From NCBI GenBank assembly GCA_964353745.1, contig CAYGWD010000008.1, positions 1-38,545 on the forward strand: a stretch of 38,545 nucleotides of DNA. Direction: 5' to 3'. Each line of letters starts with the position of its first letter. Position 1 is the first letter of the stretch. Source of the stretch: CS1-C013 sp964353745. Lineage in GTDB: Archaea; Aenigmatarchaeota; Aenigmatarchaeia; Aenigmatarchaeales; Aenigmatarchaeaceae. Below are positions 14,646-22,009 of the stretch, piece after piece. The position numbers and the translations under genes are program-made. The notes under the pieces were generated by a model. That model saw nothing but the letters and a program-made list of their open reading frames with translations, did no database searches and had not been told where the DNA came from.

Positions 14646-14837
14646 TTATACCGGTCCGCTGTATTTAGCTGCGGTCGTGTCGTCGGGCAATTGTGGGAAG
14701 ACTTCCAAAAGAGGGTTCAGGCAGGAGAAGACCCCAAGAAAGTCTTAGACGATCTGGGATTAAAAAAATATTGTTGTAGAGCTTTGTTTTTAACACACGT
14801 CGATACGTACAAGCAGATAGCAAAGTACAAGAGATAA
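14642..14837 (+). CDS. rpoN: RNA polymerase subunit N (Rpb10), frameshifted at codon 8
   Basis: RpoN is a small zinc-bundle subunit essential for RNA polymerase assembly. The ATG at 14642 reads M-I-I-P-V-R-C, then ATT-TAG. The rest, FSCGRVVGQLWEDFQKRV ... KKYCCRALFLTHVDTYKQI to the TAA at 14835, is in the +1 frame from 14664. One extra base (A14663) separates them. With it removed or skipped, a full-length roughly 64-residue RpoN with the C-x2-C ... CC zinc motif is made. The first seven codons and the following CGT-GTC-GTC-GGG use GC-richer codons (CCG, GTC, CGC) than the rest. The error sits in the zinc motif of an essential gene, so it is a sequencing error, a programmed +1 shift at ATT-TAG-C, or true inactivation with a second copy elsewhere. 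Confidence 0.85.
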
Positions 14838-14838
14838 G

Positions 14839-15585
14839 ATGTTTGAGATTTGGTTTTACAGTTTGCTGAGCGTCTTGTTAGTAAGTTGTATTTCTCTTAT
14901 AGGTATGCTTACTTTGGCAGTAAAAGAAAAAACTCTAAATAAAATACTTCTTTACTTTGTTAGCTTTTCAGTAGGCGGACTGTTAGGCGACGCATTCATA
15001 CATCTTTTGCCAGAGTCAATAGAATTAAATAACGGTCTGTACCTTTCCTTTTACATTCTTTTGGGCTTGGTAGTTTCGTTCATTGTTGAGAAATTCATCC
15101 AGTGGAGGCATTGCCACATACCAACCTCAAGGGAGCATCCGCATCCGCTTGCTATAATGAACCTTATTGGAGATTCTGTCCATAACTTCATAGACGGATT
15201 GATAATCGGTGCTAGCTACTTGACATCCATACAATTAGGAATTGCTACTACGATGGCAGTTGTATTGCACGAGATACCGCAAGAAATAGGAGACTTTGGA
15301 GTCTTGATTCATGGCGGATTTAAAATAAGAAAAGCCCTGTTTTTAAATTTTGTTACAGCTTTAGCAGCTGTTATGGGAACAATAATATCTTTAATCATAG
15401 GTTCTTATGCAAGTAGCTTAACAAATTTCCTTTTGCCTTTTGCAATAGGCAGCTTTATTTATATAGCAGGTTCAGACTTGATTCCGGAATTGCATAAGGA
15501 AACCAAGCCAATAAAGTCTTTTGTACAATTGTTTATGCTCTTAATTGGAATAGGAATCATGTATTTGTTCCTGCTTTTGGAATAA
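14839..15585 (+). CDS. ZIP family divalent metal transporter
   Basis: This 248-residue protein has about eight hydrophobic segments. The ZIP signature helices are clear: HNFIDGLIIGASYL (from H115) and VVLHEIPQEIGDF (H144, E145, E149), which form the binuclear metal site in this family. HLLPE in the third segment and a His-rich loop (RHCHIPTSREHPHP, about 89-102) are also typical. It probably imports zinc or iron across the cell membrane. Its ATG follows the rpoN stop by one base, so it is likely cotranscribed with rpoN. Confidence 0.9.
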   Translation: MFEIWFYSLLSVLLVSCISLIGMLTLAVKEKTLNKILLYFVSFSVGGLLGDAFIHLLPESIELNNGLYLSFYILLGLVVSFIVEKFIQWRHCHIPTSREHPHPLAIMNLIGDSVHNFIDGLIIGASYLTSIQLGIATTMAVVLHEIPQEIGDFGVLIHGGFKIRKALFLNFVTALAAVMGTIISLIIGSYASSLTNFLLPFAIGSFIYIAGSDLIPELHKETKPIKSFVQLFMLLIGIGIMYLFLLLE

Positions 15586-15590
15586 TTTTT

Positions 15591-15815
15591 ATGAAAATAA
15601 GCATTAATGTCATACCAAACTCAAAGAAATCTGAAGTAATCAAAATTGATGAAAGCAATTATAAAGTTAGGGTAGATGCTTCTGCTGCCGAAGGCGAGGC
15701 AAACAGACGCTTGATTGAGATATTAGCTGAACATTTCAATGTTTCAAAATCTTCTATAAAAATATTAAAAGGATTTAAGAATAGAAATAAAATAGTTAGC
15801 ATTGATAATTTATAG
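15591..15815 (+). CDS. DUF167 (YggU-type) protein
   Basis: This 74-residue protein has the DUF167 layout: a beta strand KISINVIPNSKKSEV, the RVDASAAEGEANRRLIEILA motif (V-x-A-P-x-x-G-x-A-N-x-x-L in the family), and SSIKILKGFKNRNKIVSI. Family function is unknown. It follows the ZIP gene by 5 nt, and its stop lies 3 nt before tRNA-Pro, so the three may share a transcript. Confidence 0.9.
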   Translation: MKISINVIPNSKKSEVIKIDESNYKVRVDASAAEGEANRRLIEILAEHFNVSKSSIKILKGFKNRNKIVSIDNL

Positions 15816-15818
15816 CAT

Positions 15819-15906
15819 GGGTCCATAGTATAACTTGGTTTAGTATACATGCTTGGGGAAGAAATCCAATATGCATGTGATCGGAGTTCAAATCTCCGTG
15901 GGCCCA
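15819..15906 (+). tRNA. tRNA-Pro(GGG) with a 13-nt intron
   Basis: The acceptor GGGTCCA (15819-15825) pairs with TGGGCCC (15899-15905); discriminator A15906. The D arm is GTAT/GTAT with G-U wobbles. The anticodon stem CATGC pairs with GCATG (15873-15877). The loop reads TT-GGG-G then T15872, giving anticodon GGG at 15855-15857 and an intron AAGAAATCCAATA (15859-15871) between 37 and 38. TTGG before and CCAA inside the intron can form the short helix of a splicing motif. The T arm is CGGAG-TTCAAAT-CTCCG. A T-run (CTTTTTTTA) follows, likely ending transcription. Confidence 0.88.
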
Positions 15907-15935
15907 CTTTTTTATATGGAATACGAATTATTAAT

Positions 15936-18900
15936 ATGAAAAAGGGCGCCTCCACAACAATAATAATGATTTTGATCATGTTGATAACTGTTTCTCTGAT
16001 TCTGATGTCTTACCAATGGCTTTTGAAATATTCGCCGCAGACTCAACAGGAATTGGAAAAAAATTTACCACAAAAAGAAGGTTGTTTAAAGATTGAGAAT
16101 ATAGATACACTTAACAAAAAAATAACAATAAGAAACTGTGGCGATAGCGACCTTAGTAATTTTATTGTTTATCTTGATTCCGAGCCGATTGTCACCTATT
16201 CTGGGACGTTAAACTCAGGAGGTATTACACAGATTAGCTATAATAGAAATATTAATTTTGGAAATCATGAAATTTTTGTTTCCTCGAATTATGCTCAGAC
16301 ATCTAAAATAATTTTTAACATTCCTTCGCTCCCTGTTGTGCCCTGCGATTTTTACATCTACCAGAGCAATATGACTAACACATATTCTGTAACGCAGAGT
16401 AACAAGCTTTATTGCCTTGCCGAGAACATTAACATAAACAATAAAAACGCAATCAACTTTCCTTCAGGAATTCAGAACACGACTCTAGACTGTCAAGGAT
16501 ATAACCTAGACGGTAATGATGCTTCTAACACAAATGGAATTTATTTGACTGGAAGCAATACTAAGAATAATACTGTAAATAACTGTAATGTAACTGATTT
16601 TGATGAAGGAATAAAAATAGGCAATCAAGCCAATAACAACATTATAGTTAATAATATAGCTTATAGCAACTTGTGGGGATTTCGTTTGGATTTTGCTTCT
16701 TTTAACGTCCTTATCAATAATGTAGCTTATAACGATACTATAGAAAGCATTTGGAGCCGTGGTTTTGAACTGTGGCAGAATTCAAATAACAACACACTTA
16801 TAAACAATACAGCTTTCAACAATCAGATTGGTTTTAATATCGCAACACTTTCTCAAAATAATACATTTATTAATAATACAGCTAATTTCAGTGGAGAAGC
16901 AGGTTTCCGTATTGTTGATAGTTCTTCAAATAATACATTTATTAATAATACAGCTAGTTTCAATGAAGGTGTCACTGCACACGGTTTCTATATATGGGAT
17001 TCTTCAAATAATAACGTACTAATTAACAATATTGTAGAAAATAACGATTATTCAGGCATATATATTAGAGATTCTTCAGATGGTAATAACATAACAGGTG
17101 GTTCTATAGCATATGCTGGTTCTTATGATTATTATCTTAATAATACAGGTTCAAAAAATTATTTTAGAAATACTAACTTTACATCCACGAGAAATATCAG
17201 ATTTAGGTTATCAAATCAATGGTTTAATTACAATAATTATTCAACAGGAGAATTATGGCTAAAGACGTCAGCACCTTCGTCAACAACACTAACCAGAAAA
17301 CTGATTAATTGGAATCAAACGTTAATTAAATGGAACGACACTCCCAATACGGCCGTCACAGCAAGATACAACATAACAGGCCTGTTGCCAATTCAATTGT
17401 ATAAGGTTTACAACACGTCGGTAGGACTACAAACAAATCCATACACACTGACTACTGATAGCAACGGAGCTCTGAATTTTACGATTAATCTGAATGGGAA
17501 CACAGAAATATTAGTCAATACATCACTGGTAGGCGTGACACCGCCTGTGTATTTCTTCAACTCGACGAATTCAACCTTGGCTGGAACACCTATCATGCAT
17601 AAACTTTATTGGCAGGACAGCACCGGTCTATCAGGATACATATTCTCCTTTGATAATTGCACAGGTTCTTTAGTAAATGACACATGGAAAGATTTTGAGA
17701 ACCAGACTGGGAATGCGATATTCTATGATAGTTTTGAGAGCGGCGATTTCAGCAAGTGGAACACAAGCGGTACACCTCAAGTGACGAGCACTAATCCTTA
17801 TCATGGCACTTATTCCGCCCTATTTAATCCACAAGGAGCGTATGAATATTGTAATAAAACATTAACTTCTTCACAATCTGTTATTTATTACAGAGTTTAT
17901 TTCCGCACTGACGAATTGCCTAATGCTGCAAACGAGAAGTATGACATTTCGAGGGGTTATGCAGGTGGAAACGTTATTTGGCAAGCTGCCATTGCTTACT
18001 ATAGTGGGCTTAGATGGAGCTTAAATTATCGTAATGGCTCAACTTGGACAGAGGTAAATAGCAATGTAGCTACTATTAACACCAACACTTGGTATAATAT
18101 TGAATTATACTGGAAAAAGAATACAACTGCGACTGACGGCGAAGTGTATTTATACGTTGACGGCGTTGAAGTGGCAAGTGTAACTGGGGTGGACACGGAC
18201 AACTATGGCAACTGCGATACAGTCAGAAATGGTGTAAGCTCTTACACAGGAACTTTTACAGGTCCGAATGTAATAGAGGACCGTGTTGTTGTCTCTAAAT
18301 CTTACATCGGCCCAGACACAGGATGGTCTAATGTCACTAAAGTAGTTAATTCAACTGTTGATTGTACGATAAGATGGTGCGTCTACGCTAACGACACTTC
18401 TAACAATTGGAATTATAGTTCGTGCATTAATCCGTTCAGTTTCACTACGACCTCTGGCAATGCAGCACCACTATATTTCCAGAATTCGACTAACTCTACG
18501 ATTGCTGGTAATCCAACTCTGTTCAGTTTGTACTGGACAGATGATGTTGGACTGAGCGGATATATTTTCTCAACGAACAATACAGGAACATGGGTTAATG
18601 ACATTTTTACATATTTTAATATAACAAAGACTTTTGGGAACAATAACAACGGTACTTCAAGCTTTACTATCGGCAATGCCATAATGGGAAAGAATTACAC
18701 GATAGCAGAGAATGGAATATCAAAAAGCATAACAGCAAGAATAAACACTTATGGCTTAGCAAGAAATGTGAAGTGCGCCATATATGATAACTCAAATAAT
18801 TTTGTAGCCGAGACTCAAGAAAAATCTGTTAATACAGGCAGCATGGCATGGGTGGTTTTCAACTTCAACATCTCTAACCAGAAATTATTATATGCAAACC

Positions 18901-21053
18901 AACTTTATCATCTAGTTTGCTGGTCAAATGGTGGAACTGACCTTAGCGCCACTTATATAGTTGGAGAAAACACCTACAGTCAAAGTGCGACATACGGAGC
19001 TTGGCCAAAACCCTATGTGCCTACGCTCTTATCAAACACCAATAAAGCTGATATTTATGTAAATTACACACCGTCTAATGCTCTTTTTGCGGATGGGTTC
19101 GAGAGTGGAAATTTAAATGCATGGGATGGAACTGCTTATTCCGGTGGAACCCTTGCAGTGCAAAATTCTTTAACTTATAGCGGAATATATGCTTCTAATT
19201 TTACTTCAATATCAACCGATGCTGCTGTTGCTTACAAAGCCATAACACCTGGTACAGACTATTATATCAGTTCATACATACGCTTGTCTGCAATGCCTAC
19301 TGGCTCTTCTCCAGTGGTTCTTGGAGCTGGATTCGCACATAGCAATTCAGACGTACCTAGTTGGGCATTGATTGCTAAACCCATTGTACAACTTCAAGGC
19401 GGTAATCTTTATTGGGGTGTACGCTCAATTTATGGTGGCGGAACCGGATCTCAAAACTATTTGGAGCCGACCCCAAGCAAACCAACAGCCAACACTTGGT
19501 ATCAAGTTGAAATGCATTCAACAGTCGGAACTTCTGGTCAGTTTCAACTTTGGGTGAATGGTGTTCTAAAAGTTAATCAAACAAATGTTGATAACAGCGC
19601 AAGAGGGAACATTGGCACAGCGTGTATTCTTTTAGACTCGTCGTATGGTGCTGAACCGGCGATGAACCTTTACGTTGACGATGTTGTTGCTTCCACTTCC
19701 TACATCAATCCAGAAAATATGGGATGGTCCAACGTCACCAAGACCTTGAACTCGACTGTCGGTTCTAATGTCCAATGGTGCGTCTACGCTAACGACACGT
19801 CTAACAATTGGAACTCGACTTCTTGCGTTAACCCGTTCAGTTTGATTACAACTTCAGCTAACTGTGATAATTATATATCAACCATACCTTATACCATAAA
19901 TAAAAACAACACAGTCTACTGTCTTGTTTCTGATTTGTATATAGGCAGTCAAAATGCAATAAACTTTTCTTCAGGTGTTCAGAACTCCACCTTAGACTGT
20001 CAAGGTTATAACATTGACGGTAATAATGTCGGATATGGAGTTTATTTAACTGGAATTACAACAAGTAACAACATTATAAAAAATTGTAATATTACTGATT
20101 TTGAGAATGGAATTTATCTCTACAATGGTCCAAACAACAACACCATATCTAACAGCATCTCTAATAACAACGCCAACTATGGCATCGGTTTCACTTCAAG
20201 CTCTAACAACACTTTGATAAATATCACTGCCAATAAAAATTCCTATGGTTTATATCTTGAATCCAGCTCAAATAACATTCTAATAAATAATATTGCTAAT
20301 GAAAATTATGATGATGGTATCTGGCTTTATTCTAATTCTCTCAGTAATAATCTAACTAATAACACAGTTAATATGAATGAAGATGAAGGTATCGTATTAT
20401 CTCCAGGTTCAAATAATAACATATTAATAAATAATATTGCTAATGATAATACCGTTATTGGTTTCACTATACGTTCTAACAATAATATCCTAACTAACAA
20501 TACAGCCAAAAGAAATGGTGATTATGGCTTTTATATCACCTCTAATTCTAATGTTTTAACTGGTGGTATATCTAGTGAAAACAATTATGGTTTGCTTTTA
20601 GGTACATGTTCTAACAATAATATAACAGGGGTTTCAATTTTAAACAATATAAATGATTACTACTTATATTCAGCTGGAACAACTAACAACATAATTAATA
20701 CTAATTTCACAGCTGCAAGAACAATTTACTTTTATGATTCATCTTCTTGGTTTAATTATCGCAACACTACTGTTAATAATATTTGGCTAAAAATAAATGT
20801 TTCTGCTCAATCAACAATAACTAGGAAACTTGTTAGTTGGTCTCAGGCGTTGATGAGGTGGAACGACACTGTTGACACAACAATAGCGGCAAGATACAAC
20901 ATCACAGGTCTTTTAACAAGCACTAATTATAAAGTCTATAACAATTCTGTTGCTATTCCTGGTTCACCATTCCCTTCAGGTCCCAATGGTCAAATTAATT
21001 TCACAATTAATTTACCTGCAAGCAAAGAAAATAATATAACAGTTAGCACCTAG
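15936..21053 (+). CDS. giant pilin-like surface protein with beta-helix and LamG-like modules
   Basis: I chose the ATG at 15936 (MKKGASTTIIMILIMLITVS), because the longer reading from 15849 runs through tRNA-Pro. The product is 1705 residues. The N-terminus (KKG-A-S then about 22 hydrophobic residues) matches archaeal type IV prepilins. After it comes a domain shared with the giant at 22010 (GCLKIENIDTLNKKITIRNC). Modules in order: Asn-rich right-handed beta-helix (about 140-410), an LTRKLINW ... RYNITGL unit (450-530), a GLSGYIF unit, a LamG-like domain (about 595-790), a second GLSGYIF unit, a carbohydrate-binding-like domain (900-1045), a second LamG-like domain (1050-1260), a second beta-helix (1310-1600) and a final LTRKL unit. 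N-glycosylation sequons abound. It is probably a secreted adhesin or a filament-like stalk. There is no C-terminal anchor. Confidence 0.8.
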   Translation: MKKGASTTIIMILIMLITVSLILMSYQWLLKYSPQTQQELEKNLPQKEGCLKIENIDTLNKKITIRNCGDSDLSNFIVYLDSEPIVTYSGTLNSGGITQISYNRNINFGNHEIFVSSNYAQTSKIIFNIPSLPVVPCDFYIYQSNMTNTYSVTQSNKLYCLAENININNKNAINFPSGIQNTTLDCQGYNLDGNDASNTNGIYLTGSNTKNNTVNNCNVTDFDEGIKIGNQANNNIIVNNIAYSNLWGFRLDFASFNVLINNVAYNDTIESIWSRGFELWQNSNNNTLINNTAFNNQIGFNIATLSQNNTFINNTANFSGEAGFRIVDSSSNNTFINNTASFNEGVTAHGFYIWDSSNNNVLINNIVENNDYSGIYIRDSSDGNNITGGSIAYAGSYDYYLNNTGSKNYFRNTNFTSTRNIRFRLSNQWFNYNNYSTGELWLKTSAPSSTTLTRKLINWNQTLIKWNDTPNTAVTARYNITGLLPIQLYKVYNTSVGLQTNPYTLTTDSNGALNFTINLNGNTEILVNTSLVGVTPPVYFFNSTNSTLAGTPIMHKLYWQDSTGLSGYIFSFDNCTGSLVNDTWKDFENQTGNAIFYDSFESGDFSKWNTSGTPQVTSTNPYHGTYSALFNPQGAYEYCNKTLTSSQSVIYYRVYFRTDELPNAANEKYDISRGYAGGNVIWQAAIAYYSGLRWSLNYRNGSTWTEVNSNVATINTNTWYNIELYWKKNTTATDGEVYLYVDGVEVASVTGVDTDNYGNCDTVRNGVSSYTGTFTGPNVIEDRVVVSKSYIGPDTGWSNVTKVVNSTVDCTIRWCVYANDTSNNWNYSSCINPFSFTTTSGNAAPLYFQNSTNSTIAGNPTLFSLYWTDDVGLSGYIFSTNNTGTWVNDIFTYFNITKTFGNNNNGTSSFTIGNAIMGKNYTIAENGISKSITARINTYGLARNVKCAIYDNSNNFVAETQEKSVNTGSMAWVVFNFNISNQKLLYANQLYHLVCWSNGGTDLSATYIVGENTYSQSATYGAWPKPYVPTLLSNTNKADIYVNYTPSNALFADGFESGNLNAWDGTAYSGGTLAVQNSLTYSGIYASNFTSISTDAAVAYKAITPGTDYYISSYIRLSAMPTGSSPVVLGAGFAHSNSDVPSWALIAKPIVQLQGGNLYWGVRSIYGGGTGSQNYLEPTPSKPTANTWYQVEMHSTVGTSGQFQLWVNGVLKVNQTNVDNSARGNIGTACILLDSSYGAEPAMNLYVDDVVASTSYINPENMGWSNVTKTLNSTVGSNVQWCVYANDTSNNWNSTSCVNPFSLITTSANCDNYISTIPYTINKNNTVYCLVSDLYIGSQNAINFSSGVQNSTLDCQGYNIDGNNVGYGVYLTGITTSNNIIKNCNITDFENGIYLYNGPNNNTISNSISNNNANYGIGFTSSSNNTLINITANKNSYGLYLESSSNNILINNIANENYDDGIWLYSNSLSNNLTNNTVNMNEDEGIVLSPGSNNNILINNIANDNTVIGFTIRSNNNILTNNTAKRNGDYGFYITSNSNVLTGGISSENNYGLLLGTCSNNNITGVSILNNINDYYLYSAGTTNNIINTNFTAARTIYFYDSSSWFNYRNTTVNNIWLKINVSAQSTITRKLVSWSQALMRWNDTVDTTIAARYNITGLLTSTNYKVYNNSVAIPGSPFPSGPNGQINFTINLPASKENNITVST
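19725..19757 (+). repeat. 33-nt exact repeat shared with the giant gene at 22010 (copy 1)
   Basis: These 33 nt, encoding WSNVTKTLNST, are identical to 28061-28093 in a different gene 8.3 kb away. The surrounding codons diverge, so this suggests conversion or recent module exchange between the two giant genes. Confidence 0.85.
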
Positions 21054-21972
21054 TCAGCAGAACAACTCTGCTATCTCTTTTCTCATCAGTTATTTTATAA
21101 CCAATAGAATTAGCAATTTTTTCAGCAAAATCCTTTATTTCATCATGGGAAGCCATATCCTCATATCTTATCCTGTTCTGCAACCGTGCAAATCCAACAG
21201 CCATGCCAGCTTTTATTTCTACGAAATCAGGCGAAGCCTTGTCAATAAGTTTTGCATATTTTTCAGGTTCAAGCATGTTAAAGTTTTTGACCATGGTTAA
21301 TCTTACAACTCTTCTAGTTTTCAAATCTGGAAACATTTCTAAAGTTTTGTTTAGTCTTTCCCACGCATCAGGAATCAATGGTTTTTGAACCTTTTCCATC
21401 ATTTCCTTGCTGTTGCTGCATAAGGAAACATAAAGTTGGGTAGGTAGTGTTTCTAATTTTTCTAGTCTTTCAGGTAGAGTACCGTTGGTAACAAGAAATG
21501 TTTTAATCTTGTTTTTATGAAACACATCTATTAATTGAGATAACTTCTCATAGAAAGTTGGTTCTCCTGCCAAAGATATTGCAGCATTAGAAGGGTCCAT
21601 TGCTTCTTTCAAATGCTTTTCAGAATGAGGAACTCCACCTAAACCTGTCAACAATTCTCTCTGAGCTTTTATTGCTTTTTCAAAAATTTCTTCAGGTTCG
21701 TCTGCGTCTCCTGTCCATTTCGGATATGTGATGGTTGTGTCGCGCCAGCAAAAAGCGCATCTCAGCGTGCAGAATGGAAGTGCTGGCGTCATTTGCAGGC
21801 ATCCATGAGACTTTATGCCGATGTCTTTATAGAACTTTTCCTTGTAACAGAATTCCTTTTCACCAGTTTTAATGGATTTTCTAGTCCATAGGCAAAGCTT
21901 TACAGCGCTATGATTGCCTACAATCTTATATCCAGCTTTCTTTAATCTATTCAAAGTTTCTCTATTTAGCAT
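21043..21972 (-). CDS. taw1: tRNA 4-demethylwyosine synthase (radical SAM)
   Basis: Taw1/TYW1 condenses pyruvate with N1-methylguanosine-37 of tRNA-Phe to build the tricyclic wyosine base. The 309-residue protein has the radical SAM cluster motif C68-x3-C72-x2-C75 (PFCTLRCAFCWRD). The upstream Cys27, Cys42 and Cys58 match the second Fe-S cluster seen in archaeal Taw1. AISLAGEPTFYEKLSQLI, FLVTNGTLPERL, PTQLYVSLCS and VEIKAGMAVGFA are family segments. There is no flavodoxin domain, as in archaea. It is convergent with the 15936 giant gene (11-nt overlap) and divergent from the 22010 giant gene, so it looks inserted between two related surface genes, or they duplicated around it. Confidence 0.94.
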   Translation of the reverse strand: MLNRETLNRLKKAGYKIVGNHSAVKLCLWTRKSIKTGEKEFCYKEKFYKDIGIKSHGCLQMTPALPFCTLRCAFCWRDTTITYPKWTGDADEPEEIFEKAIKAQRELLTGLGGVPHSEKHLKEAMDPSNAAISLAGEPTFYEKLSQLIDVFHKNKIKTFLVTNGTLPERLEKLETLPTQLYVSLCSNSKEMMEKVQKPLIPDAWERLNKTLEMFPDLKTRRVVRLTMVKNFNMLEPEKYAKLIDKASPDFVEIKAGMAVGFARLQNRIRYEDMASHDEIKDFAEKIANSIGYKITDEKRDSRVVLLTRC

Positions 21973-21973
21973 G

Positions 21974-21988
21974 TTTATTAATTTTAAG
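21974..21988 (+). promoter_or_regulatory. putative TATA box for the giant gene at 22010
   Basis: TTTATTAATTTTAAG is centred about 29 nt upstream of the ATG at 22010. The spacing fits a leaderless transcript, and no ribosome binding site is visible. Confidence 0.4.
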
Positions 21989-22009
21989 TAGCAAGGTTTA
22001 AATTATAAT

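Noticed and set aside
13280..14670. An archaeal bulge-helix-bulge mRNA intron in rpoN, since both exon pieces and the endonuclease share a frame.
   Set aside because: No 4-bp helix with two 3-nt bulges can be drawn at the junctions with a matching outer helix, and every frame-keeping join loses the first zinc Cys.
15849..15935. An upstream in-frame extension of the giant surface protein from 15849.
   Set aside because: It would translate through the 3' half of tRNA-Pro; the prepilin-like start is at 15936.
16350..20740. A CRISPR or simple tandem DNA repeat, because AATAATA/AACAATA strings recur.
   Set aside because: The repetition is of Asn/Ile/Thr codons in beta-helix coils, with no fixed-length identical units and spacers.
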